From: Brachyspira pilosicoli P43/6/78
Lineage (GTDB): Bacteria > Spirochaetota > Brachyspiria > Brachyspirales > Brachyspiraceae
Reading direction: 5' to 3'
Assembly (NCBI RefSeq): GCF_000325665.1
Contig: NC_019908.1
Span: 2,356,001 to 2,420,000, forward strand
DNA length: 64,000 nt
Shown: positions 28,614-36,967 of the stretch, piece after piece
Layout of the letters: each line of letters begins with the position of its first letter
Numbering within the stretch: the stretch's first letter is position 1
Notes under the pieces: model-generated
Databases searched by the model: none
Told to the model about the DNA's origin: nothing
The model's input: the letters and a program-made list of their open reading frames with translations, nothing else
Program-made: the position numbers and the translations under genes

Positions 28614-29435
28614 TTATAAGTTATGAAACTCTGGTATCATTTTATTGTATGTGCAAAATTGTTTAAATCCTATATTTTTTAGAATTTCTTTTGCTTCGTT
28701 TATATGAAATCCCAAATGACTAGGCTGATGGCTGTCGCTTCCTATGGTTATAATGTTTCCTCCTAATTTATAATATAATTTTAATATATCTATAGAAGGA
28801 GTTGTGTCTTTTAAGCCATATCTTGTATAAGAAGTATTAAACTCTATTCCTTTACCGTCTTCTATCACTATTTTTAATATATCTTCTATAATAGGTTTTA
28901 CTTTTTCAAATGGGTATATTCCTTTTTTATCATATCTTATAATTAAATCTAAATGCCCTAACACTGAATAATTTTTAAAACTTTTTACAACTTCAAGCAT
29001 CTCTTTATAATATGCTTCATTATATTCTTTTTGAGTTTTATCTCTTTGAAAATCTTGTGTCCAGAATTCTTTATTATCTACCTGATGAACAGAGAATATA
29101 ATAAAATCAAAATCGTATTTTTTTAAAAGAGCTTCATATTTATCAATAGTATGAGTTTGTATTCCGCATTCAAGACCTGTTTTTATATTAATTTTTTTTG
29201 AGTATTTCTCTTTTATTTTATTAATATCTTCTATATATTTAGGATAATTAACATTGGTGATAGTGTTTTTATCTTTTATTTTAATTTCGTCCCAATCTTT
29301 TTTTATACCATAATCTACATGGTCTGTAATGCAAATATCATCTATATTTAGTTTTATAGCATCTTTTATAACTTCTTCTAATGGATAATTAGAGTCATCG
29401 CTAAACTCTGTATGTACATGATAATCTGCAAGCAT
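28614..29435 (-). CDS. PHP-domain histidinol-phosphatase-like phosphoesterase
   Basis: A 273-residue PHP-family metal-dependent phosphatase close to HisK/HisJ. Metal-binding motifs are visible: DYHVHTEFSDDS at the N-terminus, CITDHVDYG near residue 36, GLECGIQ near residue 88, SVHQVDN near residue 115, GHLDLIIRYD near residue 161 and GSDSHQPSHLG near residue 235. It could supply the histidinol-phosphate phosphatase step of histidine synthesis, but no other his gene is nearby. A generic phosphoesterase role is possible. AGGA precedes the ATG; the gene stands alone. Confidence 0.8.
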   Translation of the reverse strand: MLADYHVHTEFSDDSNYPLEEVIKDAIKLNIDDICITDHVDYGIKKDWDEIKIKDKNTITNVNYPKYIEDINKIKEKYSKKINIKTGLECGIQTHTIDKYEALLKKYDFDFIIFSVHQVDNKEFWTQDFQRDKTQKEYNEAYYKEMLEVVKSFKNYSVLGHLDLIIRYDKKGIYPFEKVKPIIEDILKIVIEDGKGIEFNTSYTRYGLKDTTPSIDILKLYYKLGGNIITIGSDSHQPSHLGFHINEAKEILKNIGFKQFCTYNKMIPEFHNL

Positions 29436-29595
29436 ATTAATAATTCCTATTTTTTACTTTTACATAATTATATATATAAATTATTTTCTTGTATATATTT
29501 TATAATTTTTTTAATAATTAATTAGTAAAATAAAAATTAGGTATCAGTATATATAAATACCAATACCTAATCAAACAATATTATAATAAAAATTA

Positions 29596-30681
29596 TTATA
29601 ATGTTTTCATGTCTATTACATATCTGAACTTAGCTTGTCCGCTTGTAAGTTTTTGATAAGCTTCATCTATTTGGTTAGCTGCAATAATTTCAGTTTCTGG
29701 GTATATTTTGTGTTTAAGAGAAAAATCAAGCATTTCTTGAGTTTCTTTAATACCGCCAATCATAGAACCATAAACTTTTTTTCCGCCTGAGAATATTAAT
29801 CTTGCCAAATCTATGCTTTGTTTTAATTCAGCAGGAGGAAGCCCAACAATAGCCATCTCTCCGCCATATTTTAATAAGTCAACATAATTATTAACATCAT
29901 ATCCTGTAGGAATAGTAGATATTATTAAATCAAAACGAATAGGAATGTCTTTTGTAGAAGTAAATAAATCTTTTGCTCCCATCTCTAAAGCTTCTTTTTT
30001 CTTTTTGTCGTTACGAGCAAATACATAAACATCAGCTCCCATATTAACAGCATATTTCACAGCCATAGAACCAAGTCCGCCAAAACCAGCAACACCTACT
30101 ACATCGCCTTTTTTAACGCCAGAGAATTTGAGAGGTGAGTATGTTGTAATACCAGCACATAAAAGCGGAGCAACTTTTTCCATTGGTGCATCTTTTGGTA
30201 CTGTGATAGCAAACTTTTCACTTACTACTATGTTGTTTGAATATCCGCCGTAAGTAGGCTCATCGTTGTGAAAATGGTCTTTACAGTCATAAGTAAGTAC
30301 AGTTTGACCTCTTTCGCAAAATTGTTCATGACTTCTTTTGCAAGCCTCACATTCTCCGCAAGAGTTTACCATACAGCCTACACCTGCATAATCACCAACT
30401 TTAAATTTTGTAACATTTTTTCCAACAGCTACCACCTTTCCAGCAATTTCGTGACCAGGCACCATTGGATATATTCCTTCGTGCCACTCACTTCTTGCAG
30501 AGTGTATATCACTATGGCATATTCCTGCATACATTATCTCTATTAAAATATCATTGTCTCCCATAGAGTGCCTTGAAAACTCAAAAGGCTTAAATGTATC
30601 AGTTTTGCTATGAACAGCATATCCTTTAGCATTTATTCTCTTTCCAGAATTAGCTTCTTCCAAGTTTTTTTCTAATAACAT
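29596..30681 (-). CDS. zinc-dependent alcohol/aldehyde reductase (YahK-like)
   Basis: A 361-residue medium-chain dehydrogenase. Catalytic zinc ligands are in AGICHSDIHSARSEWHEG and PGHEIAG. Structural zinc cysteines are in GCMVNSCGECEACKRSHEQF, and the Rossmann motif is VAGFGGLGSMAVKYA. It belongs to the cinnamyl-alcohol-dehydrogenase-like group that reduces aldehydes with NADPH, as E. coli YahK does. The first 18 residues before KGYAVHSKT are an extra leader. The promoter has a 19-base spacer with a dyad, suggesting MerR-family control (see separate entry). Likely job: detoxifying or disposing of aldehydes. The gene stands alone. Confidence 0.88.
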   Translation of the reverse strand: MLLEKNLEEANSGKRINAKGYAVHSKTDTFKPFEFSRHSMGDNDILIEIMYAGICHSDIHSARSEWHEGIYPMVPGHEIAGKVVAVGKNVTKFKVGDYAGVGCMVNSCGECEACKRSHEQFCERGQTVLTYDCKDHFHNDEPTYGGYSNNIVVSEKFAITVPKDAPMEKVAPLLCAGITTYSPLKFSGVKKGDVVGVAGFGGLGSMAVKYAVNMGADVYVFARNDKKKKEALEMGAKDLFTSTKDIPIRFDLIISTIPTGYDVNNYVDLLKYGGEMAIVGLPPAELKQSIDLARLIFSGGKKVYGSMIGGIKETQEMLDFSLKHKIYPETEIIAANQIDEAYQKLTSGQAKFRYVIDMKTL

Positions 30682-30725
30682 GTATATATACTCCTCATTA
30701 TTAAATATGTTTTATTATAGCATTT

Positions 30726-30756
30726 ATTATAACATTGAAGTGCACTCTAATGTCAA
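30726..30756 (-). promoter_or_regulatory. MerR-type promoter/operator of the alcohol dehydrogenase
   Basis: On the minus strand TTGACA (30756-30751) and TATAAT (30731-30726) are both consensus but separated by 19 bases. The spacer contains an imperfect dyad TTAGAGTG/CACTTCAA. An over-long spacer filled by a dyad is the hallmark of promoters untwisted by MerR-family activators such as AdhR/NmlR, which commonly control alcohol dehydrogenases. No MerR gene is in the window. Confidence 0.65.
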
Positions 30757-30851
30757 TATTTTTATACATTAAAATGCATGAGATTTTGTTAGTTCTTATT
30801 GAATATAAATTATAGTATATTATAAAGTTTTAATTTTATTGAAAATATAGT

Positions 30852-30930
30852 CTTTTTGCTTCTTTGGGTCACCAAAAGAAGTGGGGGGTGCGGGGGCTAG
30901 TCCCCGCAAATAAAAAATAAAAAATAAAAA
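30852..30930 (+). repeat. dispersed GC-rich intergenic repeat, copy A
   Basis: Carries the shared core: TGCTTCTTT, a short loop, AAAAGAAG, then GTGGGGGGTGCGGGGG, a three-to-five base loop, CCCCGCAAATAAAAA. Two hairpins are possible. Related copies lie at 36100-36175 and, inverted, at 46797-46870. It lies between the divergent alcohol dehydrogenase and murB promoters. Confidence 0.75.
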
Positions 30931-30983
30931 AAATATTTTTGATAAACTTAAAAATTTTCAATATATATAAATTTTAAAATATT

Positions 30984-31012
30984 TTGACAATTTGGCTTTA
31001 TTCAGGTATATT
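30984..31012 (+). promoter_or_regulatory. promoter of murB
   Basis: TTGACA (30984-30989), 17-base spacer, TATATT (31007-31012), 28 bases before the murB ATG. Close to consensus. Confidence 0.65.
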
Positions 31013-31040
31013 ATTTTTAGTAATTTTTTAGGATAAATAT

Positions 31041-31943
31041 ATGTATAAAATTAATGGTGTTCTATATAAACAAAATTGTTCATTAAAAAAATATAATACT
31101 TTTAGAGTAAATGCTAAGGCTCTTCATTTTTATATGCCTGAAACTATTAATGGCTTTATAGATTTAATTAAATATTTAAATGATGCTGATAAAAGATATA
31201 TTATTTTAGGCGGCGGGAGCAATGTACTTTTTTTGGATAAGGTAATAGAAGTTCCTATAATACATACAGGATTTTTTACAAGAATAGAGCAGACTAGCAA
31301 TAATATTTTAGCTTATTCTGGGGCTAATGTTATAGATGTTGTAAAGTACGCTTATAGAAATAGTTTTACAGGTTTAGAGTTTTTATATGGGCTACCTGGA
31401 AGTATTGGGGGAGCGGCGTACATGAATGCCCGCTGTTATGAACATTCTATATCAGAGTTTGTAGATAGTGTTGGAATTATAGATGACAATATTGAATATA
31501 TGCATATAAAGGCAGATGAATGTAATTATGCTTATAAAAAAAGTATATTCCAAGATAAGAAATATATTATAATAGATGTGAGGCTAAAATTAAATAAGGG
31601 CTTAAAAAAAATAATAAAAAAAGATATGAACAAATATATAAGAGACAGAAAAAATAAAAATCAATATAAATATCCATCAGCAGGAAGCACTTTTTTGAAT
31701 GATTATGAAACTAATATGATAGCGGGTAAGGTAATAGATTCACTTAATATGAGAAACACAAGGGTAGGGGGTGCTATGGTTTCACCTTATCATGCTAATT
31801 TTATTGTTAATTATAATAATGCTACAGGAAGAGATATTTTTGAACTAATGAAAAAGGTGAGAGAAGAAGTTTATAATAAAATAGGTATAAAGTTAAATGC
31901 TGAAGTGCGTATTATAGGAAATGATGAAAATGAAGTTTTTTGA
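31041..31943 (+). CDS. murB: UDP-N-acetylenolpyruvoylglucosamine reductase MurB
   Basis: A 300-residue flavoenzyme making UDP-MurNAc from UDP-GlcNAc-enolpyruvate with NADPH, an essential peptidoglycan step. The FAD-binding stretch ILGGGSNVLF is near residue 55, and GLPGSIGGAAYMNARCYE is near residue 120. The proton-donating Ser lies in YPSAGSTF near residue 213, and the C-terminal Glu is in KLNAEVRIIG. Size and absence of an extra loop fit type II MurB. The usual active-site Arg of Y-R-x-S is a Lys here (YAYKKSIF). AGGA precedes the ATG. Its 3' end overlaps the radical SAM gene by about 20 bases. Confidence 0.93.
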   Translation: MYKINGVLYKQNCSLKKYNTFRVNAKALHFYMPETINGFIDLIKYLNDADKRYIILGGGSNVLFLDKVIEVPIIHTGFFTRIEQTSNNILAYSGANVIDVVKYAYRNSFTGLEFLYGLPGSIGGAAYMNARCYEHSISEFVDSVGIIDDNIEYMHIKADECNYAYKKSIFQDKKYIIIDVRLKLNKGLKKIIKKDMNKYIRDRKNKNQYKYPSAGSTFLNDYETNMIAGKVIDSLNMRNTRVGGAMVSPYHANFIVNYNNATGRDIFELMKKVREEVYNKIGIKLNAEVRIIGNDENEVF

Positions 31944-32917
31944 TAAAAATTTTAATAATTATAATGAAAAGCATTTATATTATATTGACAGTGCTATAGA
32001 AAAAGCCAAAATACTTTATGACAGCTGTATATGCTGCGGACATTTATGCAAAACAGATAGAAATAATAACAAAATAGGAAGATGTAAGATTTTTGAAGAC
32101 ACTAATCATATAAAAGTAGCTTCTCATACTTTGCATTTTGGCGAAGAGCCTATGCTTGTTGGAAATAATGGAAGCGGAACTGTATTTTTTTCTAATTGCA
32201 ATTTATCTTGCGTGTTTTTGTCAGAATCATCAAATAAGCTCCGAAGGTATAGGGGAGATTATAGATTTAGATAAATTAGCTTCTTATTTTTTAGATTTAG
32301 AGAGAGAGGGAGCTAATAATATTAATCTTGTAAGTGCAACGCATGTGATTTACTCTGTATTAAAGGCTTTAAAAATTGCATTACTAAATGGCTTAAACTT
32401 GCCTATAGTTTATAATACAAATGGTTATGACACCAATGAATTATTAGATTGCTTAAATGGAATAATTGATATTTATTTGCCTGATTTAAAATATTTTAAT
32501 AATGAAAAAGCTATAAAATATTCCAGAGCAGAGAATTATTTTGATGTTGCAATTAATGCTATAACTACAATGAAAAATCAGGTTGGAGATTTAATTATAG
32601 ATGAAAATGATATTGCAAAAAGCGGCATAATAATAAGGCATTTAGTTTTGCCAAACAACGAATCTGATTCTTATGATATATTAATAGAGCTAAAAGAGAG
32701 GGGTTTTTTAAATAGTTATATTTCTTTAATGTCGCAGTATAGTCCTGAGTTTATGGCAAAAGATTATGACAATATTAATAGAAAACTATATGTTAAAGAA
32801 TATAATGAAGTATTAAACTTTGCATTAGATTTAGGTTTTGAGAATATATTAGGTCAAGAGATGGAAAGCAGTGAGAATTATTTACCAGATTTTAGAAAAG
32901 ATAAGCCGTTTGAATAA
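31921..32917 (+). pseudogene. PflX-type radical SAM protein (COG1313), frameshifted in the SAM motif
   Basis: Two frames combine into one protein of about 331 residues. The first (to about 32214) gives CICCGHLCKTDRNNNKIGRC and FFSNCNLSCVF. The second continues CQNHQISSEGIGEI and the rest of the barrel, ending QEMESSENYLPDF. Joining them at the T5 run (32215-32219; four T expected) restores the radical SAM motif C-x3-C-x2-C as CNLSCVFCQNHQ. The break falls exactly inside that motif, so as read the protein would lack a [4Fe-4S] site. The family is related to pyruvate-formate-lyase activases but has no firm function. Its start overlaps the murB end; ATG 31930 is an alternative start. Confidence 0.8.
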
Positions 32918-32939
32918 AAAGAAATAAATGAATAAAAAA

Positions 32940-33014
32940 TGGAGCGGGCGAACGGAATCGAACCGTCATCTTTAGATTGGAAGTCTAAGGTAATAACCAT
33001 TATACGACGCCCGC
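32940..33014 (-). tRNA. tRNA-Gly (anticodon TCC)
   Basis: Minus strand: acceptor GCGGGCG pairs with CGCCCGC, D-loop region ATAATGGTTAT, anticodon stem-loop TTAGA-CTTCCAA-TCTAA (anticodon TCC, reading GGA), and T-arm GACGG-TTCGATT-CCGTT. Discriminator T and an encoded CCA (32940-32942) complete the gene. All four arms fold without forced mismatches. Confidence 0.97.
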
Positions 33015-33158
33015 AATTAAAGTTTAATTATTATAACATACAGATAAAAAAAAGCAAGCTATTTATATTATTATTGCTAATATTTTATTGATAATTTTAC
33101 TAATTTATTGTAATATGGTTTTACTGTTTAAGAATAATTTTAAATAACTGGGGAAAAA

Positions 33159-33743
33159 ATGAAAAAGATAATATTAGTTCTATCATTTATTTTAACTACA
33201 GTAGTTGCTTGTTCTAGTACACCTAAGGCGACTACTCCAGAAAACACATCTGGTTTTAATACTGAATTAAATCTTCCAGATGGTGTTAGGGTGAGAGAAA
33301 CTCCTAGAGGAAAGGTATTAGAGCTTTATGACCCTAAAGCTAAAAGCGATGTTGGTAAGCAAACTGGAATTTATGAAGTAAAATTCCAATTCGACAAAGC
33401 TGTAGAAATAGGAGAGTATAAACAAGCTTATAATTTAGTTTATACTATATTAAACAATAATCCTGAAATAAGAATTATGGTAGAAGGTAATTCTAGTAAA
33501 GAAGGTAAAGCTCCTTACAACTACAATTTGTCTGTAAGAAGATCTGATACTAGCTATAATTACTTAATAAAATTAGGTACTAAAAATAACAGACTTCTTA
33601 AAAATGCTTTTGGTGAGGGTCTTCCAGAATATCCTACTTTAGAAGCTAATAGAAGAACTGAATTTATAGTAATAATGAATGAAGCAGATTTAAAAAAGTA
33701 TAATGACTTTGCAAAAACTGTCGATGTTAATAAAGAAAATTAA
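33159..33743 (+). CDS. OmpA-like lipoprotein (first of tandem pair)
   Basis: A 194-residue lipoprotein; the signal peptide ends at the lipobox VVAC (Cys 18). The C-terminal 120 residues follow the OmpA peptidoglycan-binding pattern: IYEVKFQFDKAVEIGEYKQA, IRIMVEGNSSKEGKAPYN, YNLSVRRSDTSYNYLIKLG, then LEANRRTEFIV. The Asp of the canonical GHTD motif is missing (VEGNSSKEG), although the Arg in LSVRR remains, so peptidoglycan binding may be altered. The next gene is a paralogue only 23 bases away. GGGG precedes the ATG. Likely role: tethering the envelope to the cell wall. Confidence 0.78.
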   Translation: MKKIILVLSFILTTVVACSSTPKATTPENTSGFNTELNLPDGVRVRETPRGKVLELYDPKAKSDVGKQTGIYEVKFQFDKAVEIGEYKQAYNLVYTILNNNPEIRIMVEGNSSKEGKAPYNYNLSVRRSDTSYNYLIKLGTKNNRLLKNAFGEGLPEYPTLEANRRTEFIVIMNEADLKKYNDFAKTVDVNKEN

Positions 33744-33766
33744 TATCTAAGGTTTTGGTAAAGGCT

Positions 33767-34363
33767 ATGAAAAAATTATTATTTGTTTTTGCTTTATTTA
33801 TTTTTGTAATATCTTGCGGTACTACTCCAGAAATGGCGCCTGCAGAAAATGCAGAACCTGTTGCTTTGGCTGTACAAGAAGAACCGCAAGCTGTTGCTAA
33901 TACTGGTGAACTCTATCTACCTCAAGGTACTTCTATAAGAGATTCTCAAAGGGGAAGAGTGTTTGAGACTAATCCTAAAATAATATTTGGATTTGCTAAA
34001 ACTACTATGCCTGCAAATGCTAATGTTGCTTTTGCTCAAGTAATAGAGTTTTTAGATAAGAATCCTAATGTTAGATTAGTAGTAGAAGGACATACTAGCA
34101 ATAAAGGAATAGCTTACCCTTATAATTACAACTTATCTGTTAATAGGGTAAAAAATGCTAGAGCTTATTTGGTTAATAATGGGGTTGATGCTAATAGATT
34201 AATTGAAAAACCGCTCGGCGAAGCATTGCCTGAGTCTAATGTTCAAGCTAATCTTAGAAGATATGAGTTTATCATTATTGAAAATCAAGCAGATATGGAT
34301 AAATATAATAGTTTTGTATCTACTCTTGATGTGAGAAAGGAAACTGTATATACTGGAAATTAA
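33767..34363 (+). CDS. OmpA-like lipoprotein (second of tandem pair)
   Basis: About 198 residues from ATG 33767, chosen because it begins the signal peptide directly; an in-frame TTG at 33755 would add four residues. The lipobox is FVISC. The OmpA-like C-terminus shows PKIIFGFAKTTMPANANVAF, VRLVVEGHTSNKGIAYPYN, YNLSVNRVKNARAYLVNNG and NLRRYEFIIIENQ. Ser replaces the usual Asp in GHTD. It is about one third identical to its upstream neighbour by eye and shares the LPxGxxxRxxxRGxV segment before the domain. It ends before a strong terminator, so the pair is one operon. Confidence 0.8.
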   Translation: MKKLLFVFALFIFVISCGTTPEMAPAENAEPVALAVQEEPQAVANTGELYLPQGTSIRDSQRGRVFETNPKIIFGFAKTTMPANANVAFAQVIEFLDKNPNVRLVVEGHTSNKGIAYPYNYNLSVNRVKNARAYLVNNGVDANRLIEKPLGEALPESNVQANLRRYEFIIIENQADMDKYNSFVSTLDVRKETVYTGN

Positions 34364-34391
34364 TTAATTTTTATGTATATAATTAGAAATC

Positions 34392-34432
34392 AAACCTCCT
34401 TCTTTCTGTAACAAGAAATTAGGAGGTTTTCT
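34392..34432 (+). terminator. rho-independent terminator after the OmpA-like pair
   Basis: AAACCTCCT (34392-34400) pairs with AGGAGGTTT (34421-34429), with an inner partial stem, followed by TTTTCT. It lies 29 bases after the stop of the second lipoprotein. Confidence 0.8.
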
Positions 34433-34458
34433 AAATTTAAGTAAAGGTATTATGTTTT

Positions 34459-35577
34459 ATGAAACAATTTGTTATTTTGTTTTTATTAATTATTTCTTTT
34501 AATTTAATTGCAGAAGATACTAATCAATCTTTATCATCATCTACTAATGCAGCTACTACAGCATCTAGTTCAAGTGAAGGTTATATAATAAACAGTGAAT
34601 TAATGGATACTTTTAAATATGGTACTACTTCTCAAAAAATATCAGCTATTTCCAGAATAAAAAAGACTAAAAATGAAAATGATATATCTGCTATGGTAGA
34701 ATATTATCCTAATGAAAAAAATAATAAAATAAAAATAGAGATAATAAATTTCTTTAAACAAAATGTTAATGATAAAGGAAAAACTATAATAGATTATGCT
34801 ATAGTAGATGAAGATGATAGTGTGAGAAAAGAGGCTTATTATTTATGTTCTATTTATCCTGATATAAAATATGAGTCAAGTATTATGTCTTCTATTAGCA
34901 ATGAATCTGGACTTATATTAGACAGTATGATAAATGCTTTAGGTTCTATTAAATCTACTTTAGCTTCAGATTATTTGGCTGAGAAATATACTAATGATGT
35001 TATTGGCTCTAGCACAAAGATAGAGATATTAAGATATTTTTCTGAAACAAAAGATATTAAAGGCGAAATTATTTGCAGAAATGTTGCACAAAATACAGGT
35101 GAGCCTGCTTTAGTTAGATATATGGGAATAGTGGCAATGGGGGCTTATCCTAGTGCTGAAAATTATGAGATATTACAGAAGATATTAAAAGAGGATTTAC
35201 CTGAAGTTACTGCGAGGGTTATTTATATACTTCCAGAGTACAGTGCTTATGGGGATATTAAAAAAGATATTGTTGAAGCTTGTAAAAATGATAGTGAATC
35301 AGTGAGAATATATGCTATTAAGGCTTTGAATAATTATAAAACAGAGCCAGAGATTCAGGAGCTTTTACTTTATAGACTTCAAAATGATAATTCTGAAAAT
35401 ATTACTCTTGAGGTATTAAATCTTTATAGTGATTCTATGCCTACAGGAGAGATGTTTGATGCTATAAAAAAATTAGCGGACTCTTCTGCAAACAAGAAAA
35501 TTAAAGATAAAGCAAAATCAATAGTAGAAGGTTCTAATAATACAACAACAGAGACAACTACAGCTAATGCTTATTAA
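34459..35577 (+). CDS. secreted HEAT-repeat-like protein
   Basis: A 372-residue protein with a signal peptide (residues 1-18, cleaved near IAED), then a Ser/Thr-rich linker (about 20-45). Next come a series of paired helices of HEAT/armadillo type: ISAISRIKKTK, VRKEAYYLCS, ILDSMINALGSI, ARVIYILPEYSAYG and VRIYAIKALNNY mark individual repeats. The C-terminus is Thr/Asn-rich. It should act as a periplasmic protein-binding scaffold; the partner is unknown. The TAA stop overlaps the ATG of the next gene, so the two are translationally coupled. Confidence 0.72.
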   Translation: MKQFVILFLLIISFNLIAEDTNQSLSSSTNAATTASSSSEGYIINSELMDTFKYGTTSQKISAISRIKKTKNENDISAMVEYYPNEKNNKIKIEIINFFKQNVNDKGKTIIDYAIVDEDDSVRKEAYYLCSIYPDIKYESSIMSSISNESGLILDSMINALGSIKSTLASDYLAEKYTNDVIGSSTKIEILRYFSETKDIKGEIICRNVAQNTGEPALVRYMGIVAMGAYPSAENYEILQKILKEDLPEVTARVIYILPEYSAYGDIKKDIVEACKNDSESVRIYAIKALNNYKTEPEIQELLLYRLQNDNSENITLEVLNLYSDSMPTGEMFDAIKKLADSSANKKIKDKAKSIVEGSNNTTTETTTANAY

Positions 35578-35855
35578 TGTTTATGATTTTGAAAGAGATT
35601 GTTAAAGAGTTAGAGATTATTTTATCGGATATTGCATTTTCTGGTATAGATAATGTTGACAGTTCATTTGTAGGAAAAATAGAGCTTCTTGAAAAAAAAG
35701 CTATGGAAAATAAAATAACTAATCTTAGTAATTTATTAAACGATTTTATAAACTCAATTAAAGATTATAAATTAGAAGATTCGAGAGAGAATTTACAAAG
35801 AGTTTTTATAAATGTTTCTAAATTAGATTTTTATATAAAGAATGCATCATATTAA
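35577..35855 (+). CDS. small helical protein coupled to the HEAT-repeat gene
   Basis: A 92-residue soluble, predominantly helical protein with no signal peptide and no recognisable domain. Its ATG overlaps the stop codon of the preceding gene (TAATG); a second in-frame ATG lies two codons later. Heptad-like hydrophobic spacing suggests a helical bundle. The coupling implies stoichiometric expression with the HEAT-repeat protein, although that partner is exported and this one looks cytoplasmic. Function unknown. Confidence 0.6.
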   Translation: MFMILKEIVKELEIILSDIAFSGIDNVDSSFVGKIELLEKKAMENKITNLSNLLNDFINSIKDYKLEDSRENLQRVFINVSKLDFYIKNASY

Positions 35856-35860
35856 AAAAA

Positions 35861-35895
35861 CTATTTAAAATTTTATAATTTAAATAGGTTTTTAT
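35861..35895. terminator. bidirectional terminator-like hairpin
   Basis: CTATTTAAA (35861-35869) pairs perfectly with TTTAAATAG (35879-35887). T-rich tracts follow on both strands (GTTTTTAT on plus, seven T on minus). It ends the HEAT-repeat transcript and may also stop read-through from flgD. Confidence 0.65.
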
Positions 35896-35929
35896 AATTA
35901 TAATACATTTAAACAAGTATATTTATTGT

Positions 35930-36190
35930 TCTTTTTCCCGCAGCTCGCACCCATACCTAAAGGTACTCCTTTCAGTCGCAGGCACTTCCTTCGGTCGCGG
36001 TGCGGACTTCGTCAAAAGAACCAAAAAGTGCAAATACTATAGCTTTGTATGTTTTTGAATATGTATAAACTATATTGTAATACCAACATTTCAAGCTAAA
36101 CAATTCAGTTCTTTTGGTTCTTTTATACCAATAAAAGAACTGGGGGTGTGGGGGCAAAGCCACCACAAATAAAAAACTTAAAAAATATTT
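35930..36190 (+). repeat. dispersed GC-rich intergenic repeat, copy B
   Basis: A mosaic of the GC-rich module (GCACTTCCTTCGGTCGCGG and GCGGACTTCGTC, about 35980-36015) and the hairpin core near 36105-36170 (GGTTCTTTTATACCAATAAA, GAACTGGGGGTGTGGGGGC, AAAGCCACCACAAATAAAAA). Base composition is far above the surrounding AT-rich DNA. A 64-codon minus-strand frame across it (35972-36166) is an artefact of the repeat and not a gene. Confidence 0.7.
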
Positions 36191-36225
36191 TTTACCAATT
36201 CAATAATTTTTATATTCAAAACTAA

Positions 36226-36927
36226 TTATTTCTTAATAGTTTTGTTGCCTATAGTAGCTTTTTCTTCGTTCTGTTTATTATCTTCTTTCGCTGTCATCAT
36301 AACAGAATTATTAATAACCGCATCACCATTTCCATTATCTTCTGAAGGTCTTACTATTTGAGCTTTATCTGCTAATGATGATTTGAATATTTTTGTAGCT
36401 TCATCTTCGCTTTGATTTTCCATAATTGTAGCAGTAGCAGCAGATTCTGAAGCCATTAAATCTCCGCTAGAGTGCACTATCATAACATCTTCAGGTCTAA
36501 CAGTTATAAGTCCGCTAGCAGTTCTAACAGCCAAAGCAACTCCAGTGTCATTTTCCATAACCATCTCAACAGGTCCTAAAAATCTATTTCCAGCCTCGTC
36601 CATTACCTCAACACTTTTACCAAGCATAGAATAGCCGCTTTGACTAGAATAAAATGTTTTCATAGATTCTAAGTTTTTATTAACTTCAGTCATTTGCTCT
36701 ACAGAAGAAAACTGTGCAAGCTGTGCTATCATATCTCTGTTATCCATAGGAGACAATGGGTCTTGATGGCTCATTTGCACTGTTAATAGTTTTAAAAAGT
36801 CATCTTTACCTAAAGAGTTTTTAGCAGGGTCTCTTTCAAAATTATGCTGCAAGTTAAAAGCTCCAACTTCTTGCTTTAATATTCTTATTTCCTTATCACT
36901 CATTCTTAATGCTTCTGCTGATATCAT
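36226..36927 (-). CDS. flgD: flagellar hook-capping protein FlgD
   Basis: A 233-residue scaffold that caps the growing hook and directs FlgE assembly. The FlgD N-terminal signature is clear: LGKDDFLKLLTVQMSHQDPL, SPMDNRDMIAQLAQFSSVEQ, MTEVNKNLESM. A partial hook-cap beta domain follows (MLGKSVEVMDEAGNRF, near residue 100), and the C-terminus is Lys/Asn/Glu-rich. It lies 40 bases after fliK, a normal fliK-flgD order, but its usual partner flgE is 19 kb away at 15772. AGGAG precedes the ATG. Confidence 0.93.
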   Translation of the reverse strand: MISAEALRMSDKEIRILKQEVGAFNLQHNFERDPAKNSLGKDDFLKLLTVQMSHQDPLSPMDNRDMIAQLAQFSSVEQMTEVNKNLESMKTFYSSQSGYSMLGKSVEVMDEAGNRFLGPVEMVMENDTGVALAVRTASGLITVRPEDVMIVHSSGDLMASESAATATIMENQSEDEATKIFKSSLADKAQIVRPSEDNGNGDAVINNSVMMTAKEDNKQNEEKATIGNKTIKK

Positions 36928-36967
36928 AATTTTTTATCTCCTAAGTTATTTTTTATTTAATTATTTT

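Noticed and set aside
35972-36166. 64-codon minus-strand open frame
   Set aside because: It lies wholly within a dispersed GC-rich repeat, has no ribosome binding site, and parallels non-coding copies elsewhere in the window.
17098-36225. Prophage or integrative element separating the flagellar genes
   Set aside because: No integrase, phage structural gene, transposase or flanking direct repeat was seen, and base composition is uniform.
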